From the NCBI RefSeq assembly GCF_023100805.1, contig NZ_CP095855.1, positions 7,791,001 through 7,855,000 of the forward strand: DNA of 64,000 nt. Direction: 5' to 3'. The notes beneath the pieces are model-generated. The model was not told the origin of the DNA. It did not search any database and saw nothing but the letters and a program-made list of their open reading frames with translations. Of this stretch, positions 10,165 to 18,442 are shown in pieces. The position numbers and the translations under genes were made by a program. Every line of letters starts with the position of its first letter. Position 1 is the stretch's first letter. The DNA comes from Chitinophaga filiformis (GTDB taxonomy: Bacteria > Bacteroidota > Bacteroidia > Chitinophagales > Chitinophagaceae).

Positions 10165-10170
10165 TTAAAC

Positions 10171-10290
10171 GGTCAGGAATTAGGAATTGAGCACTGCTGC
10201 GAATAATTACTGACGGGCCACATGGTTGCAACGGTAAGCGTTATAAGAATAACGCCGGTCAACAGGCAACTCAGGGCTTAATTCCTGACC
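10171..10290. repeat. Inverted-repeat element between convergent genes
   Basis: GGTCAGGAATTA (10171-10182) pairs perfectly with TAATTCCTGACC (10279-10290), enclosing about 96 bases. Inside lies a second hairpin, GCGTTAT/ATAACGC at 10238-10255. The left part includes AATTAGGAATTGAGCA (10178-10193), found again exactly at 23427-23442 in another gene-3'-end inverted repeat. It fills the space between fabH and the next gene and may serve as a terminator, but it has no clean U-tract. Confidence 0.6.
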
Positions 10291-12164
10291 TAATTGAAAG
10301 AAGGCAAACTATACCCCAGCCTCAGTTGCACTCCCTGTACCTCTGCACTGATATGGCCTCCCATTTTATCCATAAAGTCCTTACAGATCACCAGCGTTAC
10401 AGACATATCATCTCCTCTCCTGTATTCAAATAAATGAGCTGCCATTTGCGGGGTAAATGCTTTAACGGTAAATGTGATATCCACCCGTACCAGTTCCTCC
10501 TGCATAGCGTGTACCACTATCGGCCCTTCTCCTTCCGACAGCATTACTGCACAATGCAGCAGGCTACGGTTAATGAACAGCAACATCTCCTGATCGCCCG
10601 CCAGGTATAGCCCTGAGGGAATATCCAGTCTTATCCGCTGCTGATCCGTATAATGCATGGCCTGCTCAAAAAGCAGTAACAGGTCGCAGGGGGCAGGATT
10701 GTATACAAAACCTGACAACTGGGATTTTATCCAGCGCAGGATATTTTCAAAAATAACCAGTGTTTTCCTGGAAGAAACAACGGCTTCATCAATGATCAGC
10801 TGCATGGATGCCTGGTCCATATCCTTATTCCGGAACATGGCCGACACCCGGATAATGTCATTCAATGGCTCCCGGAAATCCCTCGCCAGGATGGCGATCA
10901 GCTTATTCTTAAAATCGTCATGGATATTCAGCTGCTGGTTCTTTTCAGAAATAGCGTCGTTCATTTCCCGCAGCAGGCGTTCCTGCCGGCGTAATCCCTT
11001 ATAAGACCGGTAACGGGCATAAGTAAAGCCGCCCATTAGCAGCAGCACACCTATCATAAAGCCGATCAGCTGCTGGCGGCTTTTCCGCTTCATATTGGCT
11101 TTGTTGATCTTCTGTTCCTGTACCCTGTTGCTTAATTCCCATTCATTCAGCTCCTGCTCTTTCAGGAAATAATCCAGGTAGTTCATATAATTGCGGGACT
11201 TCATTTCCAGCCGCTTTCTCACCAGTTCCCACAGCGCCCTGCCATAGTAGGCCTTTTTCGCTTCGTTATTGCTGTTGGCATAATACCTGTACAGGCTGGC
11301 AATGGTCGGCAACATCATATTCAGGTACCCTGACCGGCTACCAATGGCGAAAGCCCTCTCCTTAGCGGGTATGGCATCGGCAGGATAACCGTTCTGCCTA
11401 TATGTGTCAATATGATCCAGCATGTCGATCGCCACCACTACCAGACCTTCTTTCAATGCTTTATCTGCCAGTTCGTTGATCTTCTGTACTGCGCGGGCAC
11501 CTTCCCCCTCCTGCATCCATTCGTCGGCTTCCAGTGCCTGAATGTAGTAGATATCTCTGCTGCCGGGGTACTTGCGGATGATCTCCTTTGATCTGCCTAA
11601 TGCCCATTTCACAGAATCCCGGCGGGTACTGTCCTGTTCAAAACGGAGCGCATAGTTGATCAGTACCAGGCTGTAAATAGAATCCTGCGCCAGTGTTTTT
11701 CCCAGCTCCATTGCCTGGTAGAGGTACTGGTTGGATTCCGGCTTCATACCATCCATGTCATGCAATACACTGAGATTCATCAGTAGCTGGCAGATGTTAG
11801 GCTGGTCTTCCAGTTCGCGATAGTATAACAGGGATTTAAAGCCATATTCAATAGCCTGTTTGGTATTGGCTTTCAGCGCATAGAAAATACTGAGGTTATT
11901 CAGGGCGCCGGCCAGTCCTCTTTTGTCGCCACGGCGGGTAGCTATATCCCGGGCTTTTACCCCATACCAGAAGCAACTGTCTGTGTTACTCAGGTGAAAT
12001 TGCATACCCAGCTGGTTCAATATATCGGTATAGAGGGTACTATCCGGCTGCCGTAAGAGGTCAGTCCTTAACTGACGGATCACATTATCCTGGGCAAAAG
12101 ACGCCCTTCCGGCCATCAGACCGGCAAACATCAGGAGTATAGTATATATCCGCGTTCTTTTCAC
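10290..12164 (-). CDS. TPR membrane protein with degenerate histidine kinase core (pseudokinase)
   Basis: Paralogue of the upstream kinase with the same plan: signal peptide (1-24, cut near ASFAQ), TPR-like helical repeats (about 45-330), one membrane helix (about 366-384), a coiled linker and a kinase-like module. The catalytic parts have decayed. The H-box position is Arg428 (LARDFREPL) instead of His, both Asn of the N-box are gone (SLLHCAV), and no DxGxG or GxGLG box is present. The conserved tail CKDFMDKMGG is kept. The start is GTG at 12164, overlapping the upstream TGA by four bases (GTGA), which implies translational coupling; the signal peptide directly after it supports this start. 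It could modulate or heterodimerise with its neighbour rather than phosphorylate. Confidence 0.88.
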   Translation of the reverse strand: MKRTRIYTILLMFAGLMAGRASFAQDNVIRQLRTDLLRQPDSTLYTDILNQLGMQFHLSNTDSCFWYGVKARDIATRRGDKRGLAGALNNLSIFYALKANTKQAIEYGFKSLLYYRELEDQPNICQLLMNLSVLHDMDGMKPESNQYLYQAMELGKTLAQDSIYSLVLINYALRFEQDSTRRDSVKWALGRSKEIIRKYPGSRDIYYIQALEADEWMQEGEGARAVQKINELADKALKEGLVVVAIDMLDHIDTYRQNGYPADAIPAKERAFAIGSRSGYLNMMLPTIASLYRYYANSNNEAKKAYYGRALWELVRKRLEMKSRNYMNYLDYFLKEQELNEWELSNRVQEQKINKANMKRKSRQQLIGFMIGVLLLMGGFTYARYRSYKGLRRQERLLREMNDAISEKNQQLNIHDDFKNKLIAILARDFREPLNDIIRVSAMFRNKDMDQASMQLIIDEAVVSSRKTLVIFENILRWIKSQLSGFVYNPAPCDLLLLFEQAMHYTDQQRIRLDIPSGLYLAGDQEMLLFINRSLLHCAVMLSEGEGPIVVHAMQEELVRVDITFTVKAFTPQMAAHLFEYRRGDDMSVTLVICKDFMDKMGGHISAEVQGVQLRLGYSLPSFN

Positions 12165-14146
12165 TGTTCCTGGATTATGCCATCTTTTGCAAGGGGCAAA
12201 GTATAAGAGAACGTACTACCGTTCCCGGGGTTATTAATTGCCTGAATAGTGCCCCCCATTTTGTCCATAAAGTCTTTGCAGATGATCAGTGCCAGTCCTG
12301 CGCCTCCGTTTGTCCTGCCTCTGTCCTTTTCCCTGTTGCGGTATTCGAACAGGTGCTGCAACATACCGGGGTCTATCCCTCTTCCTTCATCGCTGAAGGA
12401 AATAGTGACCATATCGCCCTCCACCATAGCTGCGACGTGAAGGGCACCTTGTACCGGACTGAACTTCACAGCGTTATGCAAGAGGTTCCGGTGTACGAAC
12501 TGCAGCATTTCCCTGTCGGCCAGCAATTGCAGCTGGTCCGGAATGTCGAGGTGTATATGTAAGGCTTTCTCCGTACAATTATCCTTCAGGATCTCCAATG
12601 CCTCCCTGATCATGACGGCTGGCCGGCAAACCGCGGGGGTATACACGAAACCGCTCAGTTGTGACCTGATCCAGCGCAGAATGCTGTCAAAAACATGCAG
12701 GGTATGCACAGATTTGGTCTCCAGCTTCCGGAACAGGGATGTTGCCTGATCATACTCCAGCGATTCGTCCTTCAGGAGATTGGTGATGTCTATGATATGA
12801 TTCAGCGGTACACGGAAGTCATGTGCGATGAGGGAGATCAGTTTATTTTTAAAATCGTCATTGGTGCGCAGCAGTGCATTCTTTTCGCTGATTTCACGGT
12901 TCTTCTCTCTCAGCTGGACCGCATTCCGCCGGGAGCGCCGGTGGGAACGGTTTACATCTATCAGCAACAATACTGTCAATACCAGCAATACGGTCAGAAA
13001 GATAATAACCACGTATCTGCTGCGGCTTTCCATGCCTTTTTTGTCTAATAGCTGCTGCTGGTAGTCATGTTGTAACTGCAATGCGCGCAGCTTTTTCTCC
13101 TGCATGTAATAGTCAATGTAATCCAGCTCTCCCTGCGTTTTACTTTGTTCTTCCTTTTCCATTATATCGAGCATAATGGAGCCATAGAGGCTGGCGGAAT
13201 CGCTTTTATTGTGATTATCGTACCAGGCGTAGAGTTTTGCCACCACCGGCAAAGCCAGTTCCCGGAACCCTCCTTCCAACGCCAGCCTTACCATCTGCCG
13301 CTGAAAGATCAGCGAGTCGGCCAGGTGATTGCGGGCTTTATAGGAAGCCAGGTGGGAAGAGCCATACATGGCATGATATACATACCCTTTCCTTTGCGCT
13401 TCCCCCACCAGGGCAATAAGCCTGGCCACTCCTTCTGCCTCGTCGCTTTTACCATAGATCAGCTCCTGGGCCTGCAGCATGCCGGTATATAACAGCAAGC
13501 GTTCATCGCCTGCCCTGGCCCCCATCTGGCGGGCTATTGCCAATGCCCGGTTAGCCCTTTTCCTGTCCACGAAGTCACTGCTTCGGCCGGCCCGGAGGTT
13601 ACTGAGATAAATAAAATAATAATTGGCCCTCAGCGTCATGAGGATACTGTCATTTTTCAGGCCCTTACTGATGTCCAGGGCCCGTTTCATGTACTCCCCT
13701 GCTTCGTCATACTGCTTTTCGAACTGGTAATACACCCCCAGGTGCATACATGTCTGGCAGATGCCGGCACTGTCTCCCAATTCCTTATACAGGTTCAGGG
13801 CGTCAATATAAAAGCGGAAAGAAAGATAGCTGTTGTCGCGATAGGCATAATAGCTTCCGAGGCCACGGTAGGCAGCCGCCTCTCCTCTTTCATACCCCAG
13901 CCGCTGGGCCACTTCCCGGGCTTTACAGAGATACAGGAAACAGGTATCCAGCTGACGGTGCTGGAACTGGCTGGCCAGCTGGTTCATCAGATCTACATAC
14001 CGGGTGCTGTCTGTAGTCAGGGCTGCGGTAGACTGCAGCCGGGAGATAACTCCTTTCTGGGCAAATGCTGCTCCCTGCCGGACAAAGCTCCCGGAAATGA
14101 CTATCATGAGGTAGATGAGTACGTTCTTATTACGGAATATGCACAA
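12161..14146 (-). CDS. TPR-containing membrane sensor histidine kinase
   Basis: Sensor kinase of the Bacteroidota TPR type (661 aa). It has a signal peptide (1-29, ending AAFAQ), TPR-like repeats (about 50-330) in the periplasm, a coiled stretch, one membrane helix (about 377-397), then a cytoplasmic HisKA and HATPase. The phospho-acceptor is His442 in IAHDFRVPL. The N-box RNLLHNAVKFS (553-563), the DEGRG box (586-590) and the GGAGLAL box (614-620) are all intact. No response regulator is adjacent, so its partner is unknown; hybrid output domains are absent. It lies 53 bases after the Nudix-type regulator and is coupled to the pseudokinase downstream. Confidence 0.9.
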   Translation of the reverse strand: MCIFRNKNVLIYLMIVISGSFVRQGAAFAQKGVISRLQSTAALTTDSTRYVDLMNQLASQFQHRQLDTCFLYLCKAREVAQRLGYERGEAAAYRGLGSYYAYRDNSYLSFRFYIDALNLYKELGDSAGICQTCMHLGVYYQFEKQYDEAGEYMKRALDISKGLKNDSILMTLRANYYFIYLSNLRAGRSSDFVDRKRANRALAIARQMGARAGDERLLLYTGMLQAQELIYGKSDEAEGVARLIALVGEAQRKGYVYHAMYGSSHLASYKARNHLADSLIFQRQMVRLALEGGFRELALPVVAKLYAWYDNHNKSDSASLYGSIMLDIMEKEEQSKTQGELDYIDYYMQEKKLRALQLQHDYQQQLLDKKGMESRSRYVVIIFLTVLLVLTVLLLIDVNRSHRRSRRNAVQLREKNREISEKNALLRTNDDFKNKLISLIAHDFRVPLNHIIDITNLLKDESLEYDQATSLFRKLETKSVHTLHVFDSILRWIRSQLSGFVYTPAVCRPAVMIREALEILKDNCTEKALHIHLDIPDQLQLLADREMLQFVHRNLLHNAVKFSPVQGALHVAAMVEGDMVTISFSDEGRGIDPGMLQHLFEYRNREKDRGRTNGGAGLALIICKDFMDKMGGTIQAINNPGNGSTFSYTLPLAKDGIIQEQ

Positions 14147-14199
14147 TAATAAACAGATGTAGTGTAGTGATTTCGCCTCTTTTCCCCTACAAGATACTG

Positions 14200-14895
14200 C
14201 TATATCTCGAACACGAGGCCCCTCCTTTTTAATTCTTCATATTTCTGTTTATCGAACCGGTACAGGTGCGCTCCTTTCTTGGAGGTTGTTTTATCCTTTT
14301 CATCGAGTTTCTCCAATATGTTCATGGACAGTATCTTCTTACGGAAGTTACGTTTGTCCAGCTCATGCTGGAAAATCTCCTCATAGAGGCTGCGTAACTG
14401 GGAAAGGGTAAATTTTTCGGGCAGGAGCTCAAAACCAATAGGGTGAAAATGAGCATTATCTCTCAATTTCTTCAGCGCGTCAGCTATCATCTGGCGGTGG
14501 TCGAAGATGAGGTTAGGGATCTGATGGAGTTCCAGCCAATGTGCGCTGTATTGCTGTGTGGGATTATGTTCATGTTCCCTGATACGGATCAGGGCATAAT
14601 ACGCCATGGATATTACCCTGGCGCCAGAGTCACGGCCTACGTCTCCATAGCAGGCCAGTTGCTCCATGTAAATGTTTTCAAGTCCCGTAGTTTGCTTCAA
14701 TACCCGCGCGGCAGCTTCGTCCACACTCTCATCTTTCTGGAGAAAACCACCCATCAAAGACCATTCGCCCTGCATGGGATCTACTTTCCGCTGCATGATG
14801 AGCAACTTCAGTTTACTGTTTTCGAACCCAAAAATAATACAATCTACTGCTACCAGGTGTTGCGGTACATTAGCATAAAATGACTGTGCACTCAT
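14200..14895 (-). CDS. Nudix-related transcriptional regulator (NrtR/AraR type)
   Basis: Two-part protein of 231 aa: an N-terminal Nudix fold (about 12-145) and a C-terminal winged helix (about 150-231, ending YEELKRRGLVFEI). This is the layout of NrtR, and of AraR in Bacteroides, where the Nudix domain senses a ligand such as ADP-ribose or a sugar and the winged helix binds DNA. The Nudix box (GGFLQKDESVDEAAARVLKQ) keeps the glycines and the first Glu but lacks the catalytic REx2EE pattern (RVLKQTTGL), so it is probably a non-hydrolytic sensor. No NAD or sugar genes adjoin it; the regulon is unknown. It is 46 bases from the dinB-like gene and in the same direction as the kinases. Confidence 0.8.
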   Translation of the reverse strand: MSAQSFYANVPQHLVAVDCIIFGFENSKLKLLIMQRKVDPMQGEWSLMGGFLQKDESVDEAAARVLKQTTGLENIYMEQLACYGDVGRDSGARVISMAYYALIRIREHEHNPTQQYSAHWLELHQIPNLIFDHRQMIADALKKLRDNAHFHPIGFELLPEKFTLSQLRSLYEEIFQHELDKRNFRKKILSMNILEKLDEKDKTTSKKGAHLYRFDKQKYEELKRRGLVFEI

Positions 14896-14941
14896 TGAAA
14901 TATTGTTGTCTGCCTTGTGCTGACCAGCTGCAAAGATGCTA

Positions 14942-15436
14942 CTATTTTCTGCTTCTTGCGAACTCGCTGTAATCAGTAACGGGAATTTTAGTAATACCGG
15001 CCTGCCGTAACATAGTTACCAGCTGACCGCGATGAAACGTTGCATGATTAAATACCTGCATCAGTATTTCTATAACGGTTGATTTACAATATTGTTTCCG
15101 GGTATCGTAATAAGCCACCACGTGCTGTAGCCTGACAGGCGGCACCTGTCTTACCCAGTCGGCCAGCAACTGCGACTGTTGCTGCCAGCGGGCGCAGGCT
15201 TCCACAAACGTGCCTTCAAAACCGATAGAGGGCCTGACGGCCTGTTCAACCAGGTGTAAACGCTGGTACCACAAGCTTTCCACGTCCCACATATGGTATG
15301 CCGTCTTGCGTAAACTTCCGAAGCTGCTACCTGTTTCCTGGTCCAGCTGTGTATCCGGCAACTTTTTCAATACATCCGCTATCCTATTGTTAGCCCAAAG
15401 GTTATAAGCTGCATAGCTGAGCAGGATATCCTTCAT
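14942..15436 (-). CDS. DinB-like four-helix metal-binding protein
   Basis: Small (164 aa) member of the DinB/YfiT-like superfamily, four-helix bundles with a His-ligated metal, often thiol-dependent transferases or stress proteins of unknown reaction. Candidate ligands are His in the AYHMWDVESLW segment and two His in FNHATFHRGQ. The start is placed at the ATG at 15436 because the family begins with an MKDILLSYAAYN-like helix. An in-frame Met 20 codons upstream would add an unsupported hydrophobic tail. It is divergent from the acetyltransferase gene and first in a minus-strand run leading to the regulator and kinases. Confidence 0.82.
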   Translation of the reverse strand: MKDILLSYAAYNLWANNRIADVLKKLPDTQLDQETGSSFGSLRKTAYHMWDVESLWYQRLHLVEQAVRPSIGFEGTFVEACARWQQQSQLLADWVRQVPPVRLQHVVAYYDTRKQYCKSTVIEILMQVFNHATFHRGQLVTMLRQAGITKIPVTDYSEFARSRK

Positions 15437-15522
15437 GGATATAATTTTAGTTACTATCTTCACCAAAATACCAAAAATTATGGCACCTGCCAGCAAGTGC
15501 AGGTAAATAATCCTGAAGGAAC

Positions 15523-15987
15523 ATGGAAAAAATTACTATTAGGGACGTACGAAAAGAAGATTGTCCGAGAATAATGGAGCTGATACAGGAGTTGGCTGAA
15601 TATGAAAAAGCCCCTGAGGCAGTAACCGTAACACTGCAGGAGTTTGAGGATGCAGGATTCGGTGAGAATCCGGTCTGGAAAGCGTTTGCGGCTGTCCATA
15701 CCACAGAGGGGAAAGAAACGATTGTTGGTTTTGCGCTTTATTATATCCGGTATTCTACCTGGAAAGGATGCAGATTATACCTGGAAGACCTGGTCGTGAC
15801 CGAAAGCTTCAGAGGGAGGCGTATAGGCCATATGTTGTTTGAAAGATTATTCGAAGAGGTACGGGAAAAGAAGCTGAAAGGCATGAACTGGCAGGTATTG
15901 GAATGGAATGAACCTGCTATCAACTTCTATAAGAAACTAAATGCCAATTTTGACCCGGAGTGGTGGAATGCCAGCATTGACTTTTAA
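15523..15987 (+). CDS. GNAT N-acetyltransferase, spermidine/spermine acetyltransferase-like
   Basis: Single-domain GNAT acetyltransferase of 154 aa. The central segment YYIRYSTWKGCRLYLEDLVV followed by FRGRRIGHMLF (acetyl-CoA pyrophosphate loop) closely resembles eukaryotic-type diamine/thialysine N-acetyltransferases (SSAT family). The C-terminal part NEPAINFYKKLNANF also fits. The likely substrate is a polyamine or a lysine analogue, which is an inference. It starts at ATG 15523, 86 bases from the divergent dinB-like gene, and ends at a terminator shared with fabD. Confidence 0.85.
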   Translation: MEKITIRDVRKEDCPRIMELIQELAEYEKAPEAVTVTLQEFEDAGFGENPVWKAFAAVHTTEGKETIVGFALYYIRYSTWKGCRLYLEDLVVTESFRGRRIGHMLFERLFEEVREKKLKGMNWQVLEWNEPAINFYKKLNANFDPEWWNASIDF

Positions 15988-16016
15988 TGACCTGATCCCA
16001 TCAGGTATACAAATAA

Positions 16017-16050
16017 AGAGAGGCTACTTCATACTTTGAGCAGCCTCTCT
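16017..16050. terminator. Bidirectional terminator between acetyltransferase and fabD
   Basis: AGAGAGGCT (16017-16025) pairs perfectly with AGCCTCTCT (16042-16050). T-rich bases follow on both strands, so it can serve both convergent genes. Confidence 0.8.
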
Positions 16051-16055
16051 TCATA

Positions 16056-16949
16056 TTAGCTGATGCCGTTCACCACGGCATCTTTCTGTATCTTCACGAT
16101 CAGTCCCTGCAATACTTTGCCAGGGCCGACTTCTGTAAATGTAGTTGCGCCATCGGCAACCATAGCCTGTACGGACTGTGTCCAGCGTACAGCGCCTGTC
16201 AGCTGATCGATCAGGTTTTGTTTGATCTCAGCCGGACTGCTGACAGCTTTCGCCACCACGTTCTGATATACCGGGCAGGATGGTGTGCTGAAAGTTGTTG
16301 TTTCAATAGCCGCCTTCAGTTCTTCTTTGGCAGGCGCCATCAGCGGGGAATGGAATGCACCACCTACAGGCAGTACCAGGGCTCTTTTAGCACCAGCCGC
16401 TTTCATTCTCTCACAGGCTACGTCAATACCCTTGATGGAACCGGAAATTACCAGCTGACCAGGGCAATTGAAATTGGCAGGTACCACTACCTCACCTGTT
16501 TCTGCGCTTACAGCAGCACAGATCTCTTCTACTTTCGCATCATCCAGCGCCAATACAGCCGCCATTGTAGATGGCTGCAGCTCGCAGGCCTTCTGCATTG
16601 CCGTAGCGCGTATGAATACCAGGCGTAATGCATCTTCGAAGGTCAGTGCACCATTGGCTACCAGCGCAGAAAACTCACCCAGGGAATGCCCGGCTACCAT
16701 GTCTGGTTTCGCGGCAGGCTCTGCGCACAGGAAAGCGATCACACTGTGCAGGAACACTGCAGGCTGTGTCACTTTAGTCTGTTTCAGGTCTTCCTCAGTA
16801 CCGGAAAACATGATGTCTGATATACGGAAGCCCAATATTTCGTTGGCTTTCTCGAAAAGCTCTTTTGCTTTAGGATTGCTATCATACAGATTCTTGCCCA
16901 TACCCGGGAACTGAGAACCCTGTCCTGGAAAAACGTAAGCGTGTTTCAT
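16056..16949 (-). CDS. fabD: Malonyl-CoA:ACP transacylase
   Basis: Transfers malonyl from CoA to acyl carrier protein, supplying the extender for fatty acid synthesis. The 297-aa protein has the nucleophile Ser89 in the GHSLGEFSAL elbow and the catalytic His200 in GGAFHSPLM. The N-terminal VFPGQGSQFPGMG motif and the TEVGPGKVLQGL C-terminal motif are present. It is monocistronic here, away from the usual fabH-fabG-acpP context. It shares a terminator with the convergent acetyltransferase. Confidence 0.96.
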   Translation of the reverse strand: MKHAYVFPGQGSQFPGMGKNLYDSNPKAKELFEKANEILGFRISDIMFSGTEEDLKQTKVTQPAVFLHSVIAFLCAEPAAKPDMVAGHSLGEFSALVANGALTFEDALRLVFIRATAMQKACELQPSTMAAVLALDDAKVEEICAAVSAETGEVVVPANFNCPGQLVISGSIKGIDVACERMKAAGAKRALVLPVGGAFHSPLMAPAKEELKAAIETTTFSTPSCPVYQNVVAKAVSSPAEIKQNLIDQLTGAVRWTQSVQAMVADGATTFTEVGPGKVLQGLIVKIQKDAVVNGIS

Positions 16950-17174
16950 CTGATTTGGTTTACGCTACCTGACACATGCATTAATATTTCCACATATATC
17001 TTGGTAACTGGATTGCAAATATTCATACTCTTTATGATATATCAAAATCCCACCTAAAAAAGGCGGTATTATACCGTGGTTGTTTTAAATTGCATGAGCC
17101 TTATCTCCATGTAGCATTTCGATCCGTTCAGTAAAACACAGATAATTCTTAACAGGGATTAAATACATACTGCA

Positions 17175-17609
17175 ATGATAACAGGAAATGATTACACCAT
17201 AATTTCGAATAAAGAATTCAGCGAATTCTTCCCGGCATTTATTGACGCGCTCAAAGCACAGGACGCCCACCTCATTGCAGAGGAAGTGGAGGTAGTGGAG
17301 GATGAGGTATATGAGTATGTATTGGCAAAAGACAAGAAAGCATACCAGGAATACAGGGAAAACGGATATGCGGTGCATGAGCGGGGAGAAGGCTGCTTTG
17401 TAATCCTCGCCAAAAGAGTTCACAGGCTGGAATATAATGTTGAGATCACGACGAAGATAGAAGATGATGTGGAAGAGGCGATCGACCCTTATACATCGGT
17501 GCTGATCTTAAGGGATACCTGGAGTTATACACTGGTGTTGCCTGCCGTAATTGAGGATAGTGCGTATTGTCAGCAGGTGTATGATATAGCAGTGAATGTG
17601 TTGAGGTGA
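17175..17609 (+). CDS. Hypothetical acidic protein, family not recognised
   Basis: A 144-residue, strongly acidic protein that I do not recognise. The first half is rich in Glu (AEEVEVVEDEVYEYV) and the second half looks like alternating beta strands (VLILRDTWSYTLVLP). It has no signal peptide, membrane segment or catalytic motif that I can identify, so it is probably a soluble cytoplasmic protein. The start at ATG 17175 is the first Met in an otherwise clean frame. It stands alone between fabD and folE, transcribed towards folE, with a terminator between them. A 112-codon antisense frame over the same bases looks less protein-like. Confidence 0.6.
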   Translation: MITGNDYTIISNKEFSEFFPAFIDALKAQDAHLIAEEVEVVEDEVYEYVLAKDKKAYQEYRENGYAVHERGEGCFVILAKRVHRLEYNVEITTKIEDDVEEAIDPYTSVLILRDTWSYTLVLPAVIEDSAYCQQVYDIAVNVLR

Positions 17610-17738
17610 AATGAATAAAATGAACTCCTTCACAGATAAGGGTATAATATATTAAAAATCAACAATTTACTGAGGTGGCAAAATAGACATTGCCATGTGC
17701 GGCATTTCAGCCCTGATGGGGATGTAGCTGTGCTCCAA

Positions 17739-17769
17739 TAAAAAACCGCCTGACCAAGGGCCAGACGGC
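17739..17769 (-). terminator. Intrinsic terminator of folE
   Basis: On the minus strand, 18 bases beyond the folE stop, CCGTCTGGCC pairs with GGTCAGGCGG (two mismatches) around a short loop, directly followed by six T. Confidence 0.75.
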
Positions 17770-17787
17770 ACATATTTCCTTTTTAAC

Positions 17788-18375
17788 TTATCTCGTAATC
17801 AAACGCATAAACTCATTCCTCGTCCTGCCATCTTCAAACTGTCCTGAAAAGGCGGAAGTTGTTGTTACTGAGTTTTGCTTCTGCACACCACGCATCATCA
17901 TACACAGGTGCTGCGCTTCTATCACCACTCCTACACCCAGTGGCTGCAGCGTTTCCTGGATAGCATCCAGGATCTGGTGGGTCATCCGTTCCTGCACCTG
18001 AAGCCTGCGGGCAAACACATCCACGACACGGGCAAGTTTGCTCAGACCCGTAATATATCCATTAGGAATATAGGCAATATGCGCCTTCCCGAAGAATGGT
18101 AACATATGGTGCTCGCACAGGGAATACAATTCAATATCCTTTACGATCACCATCTCACTATATGCCTCAGTAAACTTAGCTCCTTCCAGGATAGCCTTCG
18201 CATCCATCTGGTAACCTTCAGTGAGGAATTGCATTGCCTTGGCCACACGTTCCGGCGTCTTCAGTAATCCTTCCCTTTCAACGTCTTCTCCTAATAATTC
18301 GATACTGCTCTTGTAATGATGAATCAGCTCATTCGTTGTCTTTTCATCATACGTTTCTATCTTATTGTAAGCCAT
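17788..18375 (-). CDS. folE: GTP cyclohydrolase I
   Basis: Opens the pterin branch: GTP to 7,8-dihydroneopterin triphosphate plus formate. The 195-aa protein has the Zn ligands of the family, Cys87 and His90 in SLCEHHMLPFFG and Cys158 in EAQHLCMMMRGV. The substrate-binding segment around SKLARVVDVFARRLQVQERMT is also present. The residues after the central Zn motif are normal, so it should be active. It lies 67 bases downstream of a PTPS gene on the same strand, so its product is the substrate of its neighbour. Confidence 0.97.
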   Translation of the reverse strand: MAYNKIETYDEKTTNELIHHYKSSIELLGEDVEREGLLKTPERVAKAMQFLTEGYQMDAKAILEGAKFTEAYSEMVIVKDIELYSLCEHHMLPFFGKAHIAYIPNGYITGLSKLARVVDVFARRLQVQERMTHQILDAIQETLQPLGVGVVIEAQHLCMMMRGVQKQNSVTTTSAFSGQFEDGRTRNEFMRLITR

Positions 18376-18442
18376 TACTATAATTAACTTAGTCTAATAA
18401 TCGGCAATTCCTGAATTTCCTTGGTATGGGATACCTCGTGGC

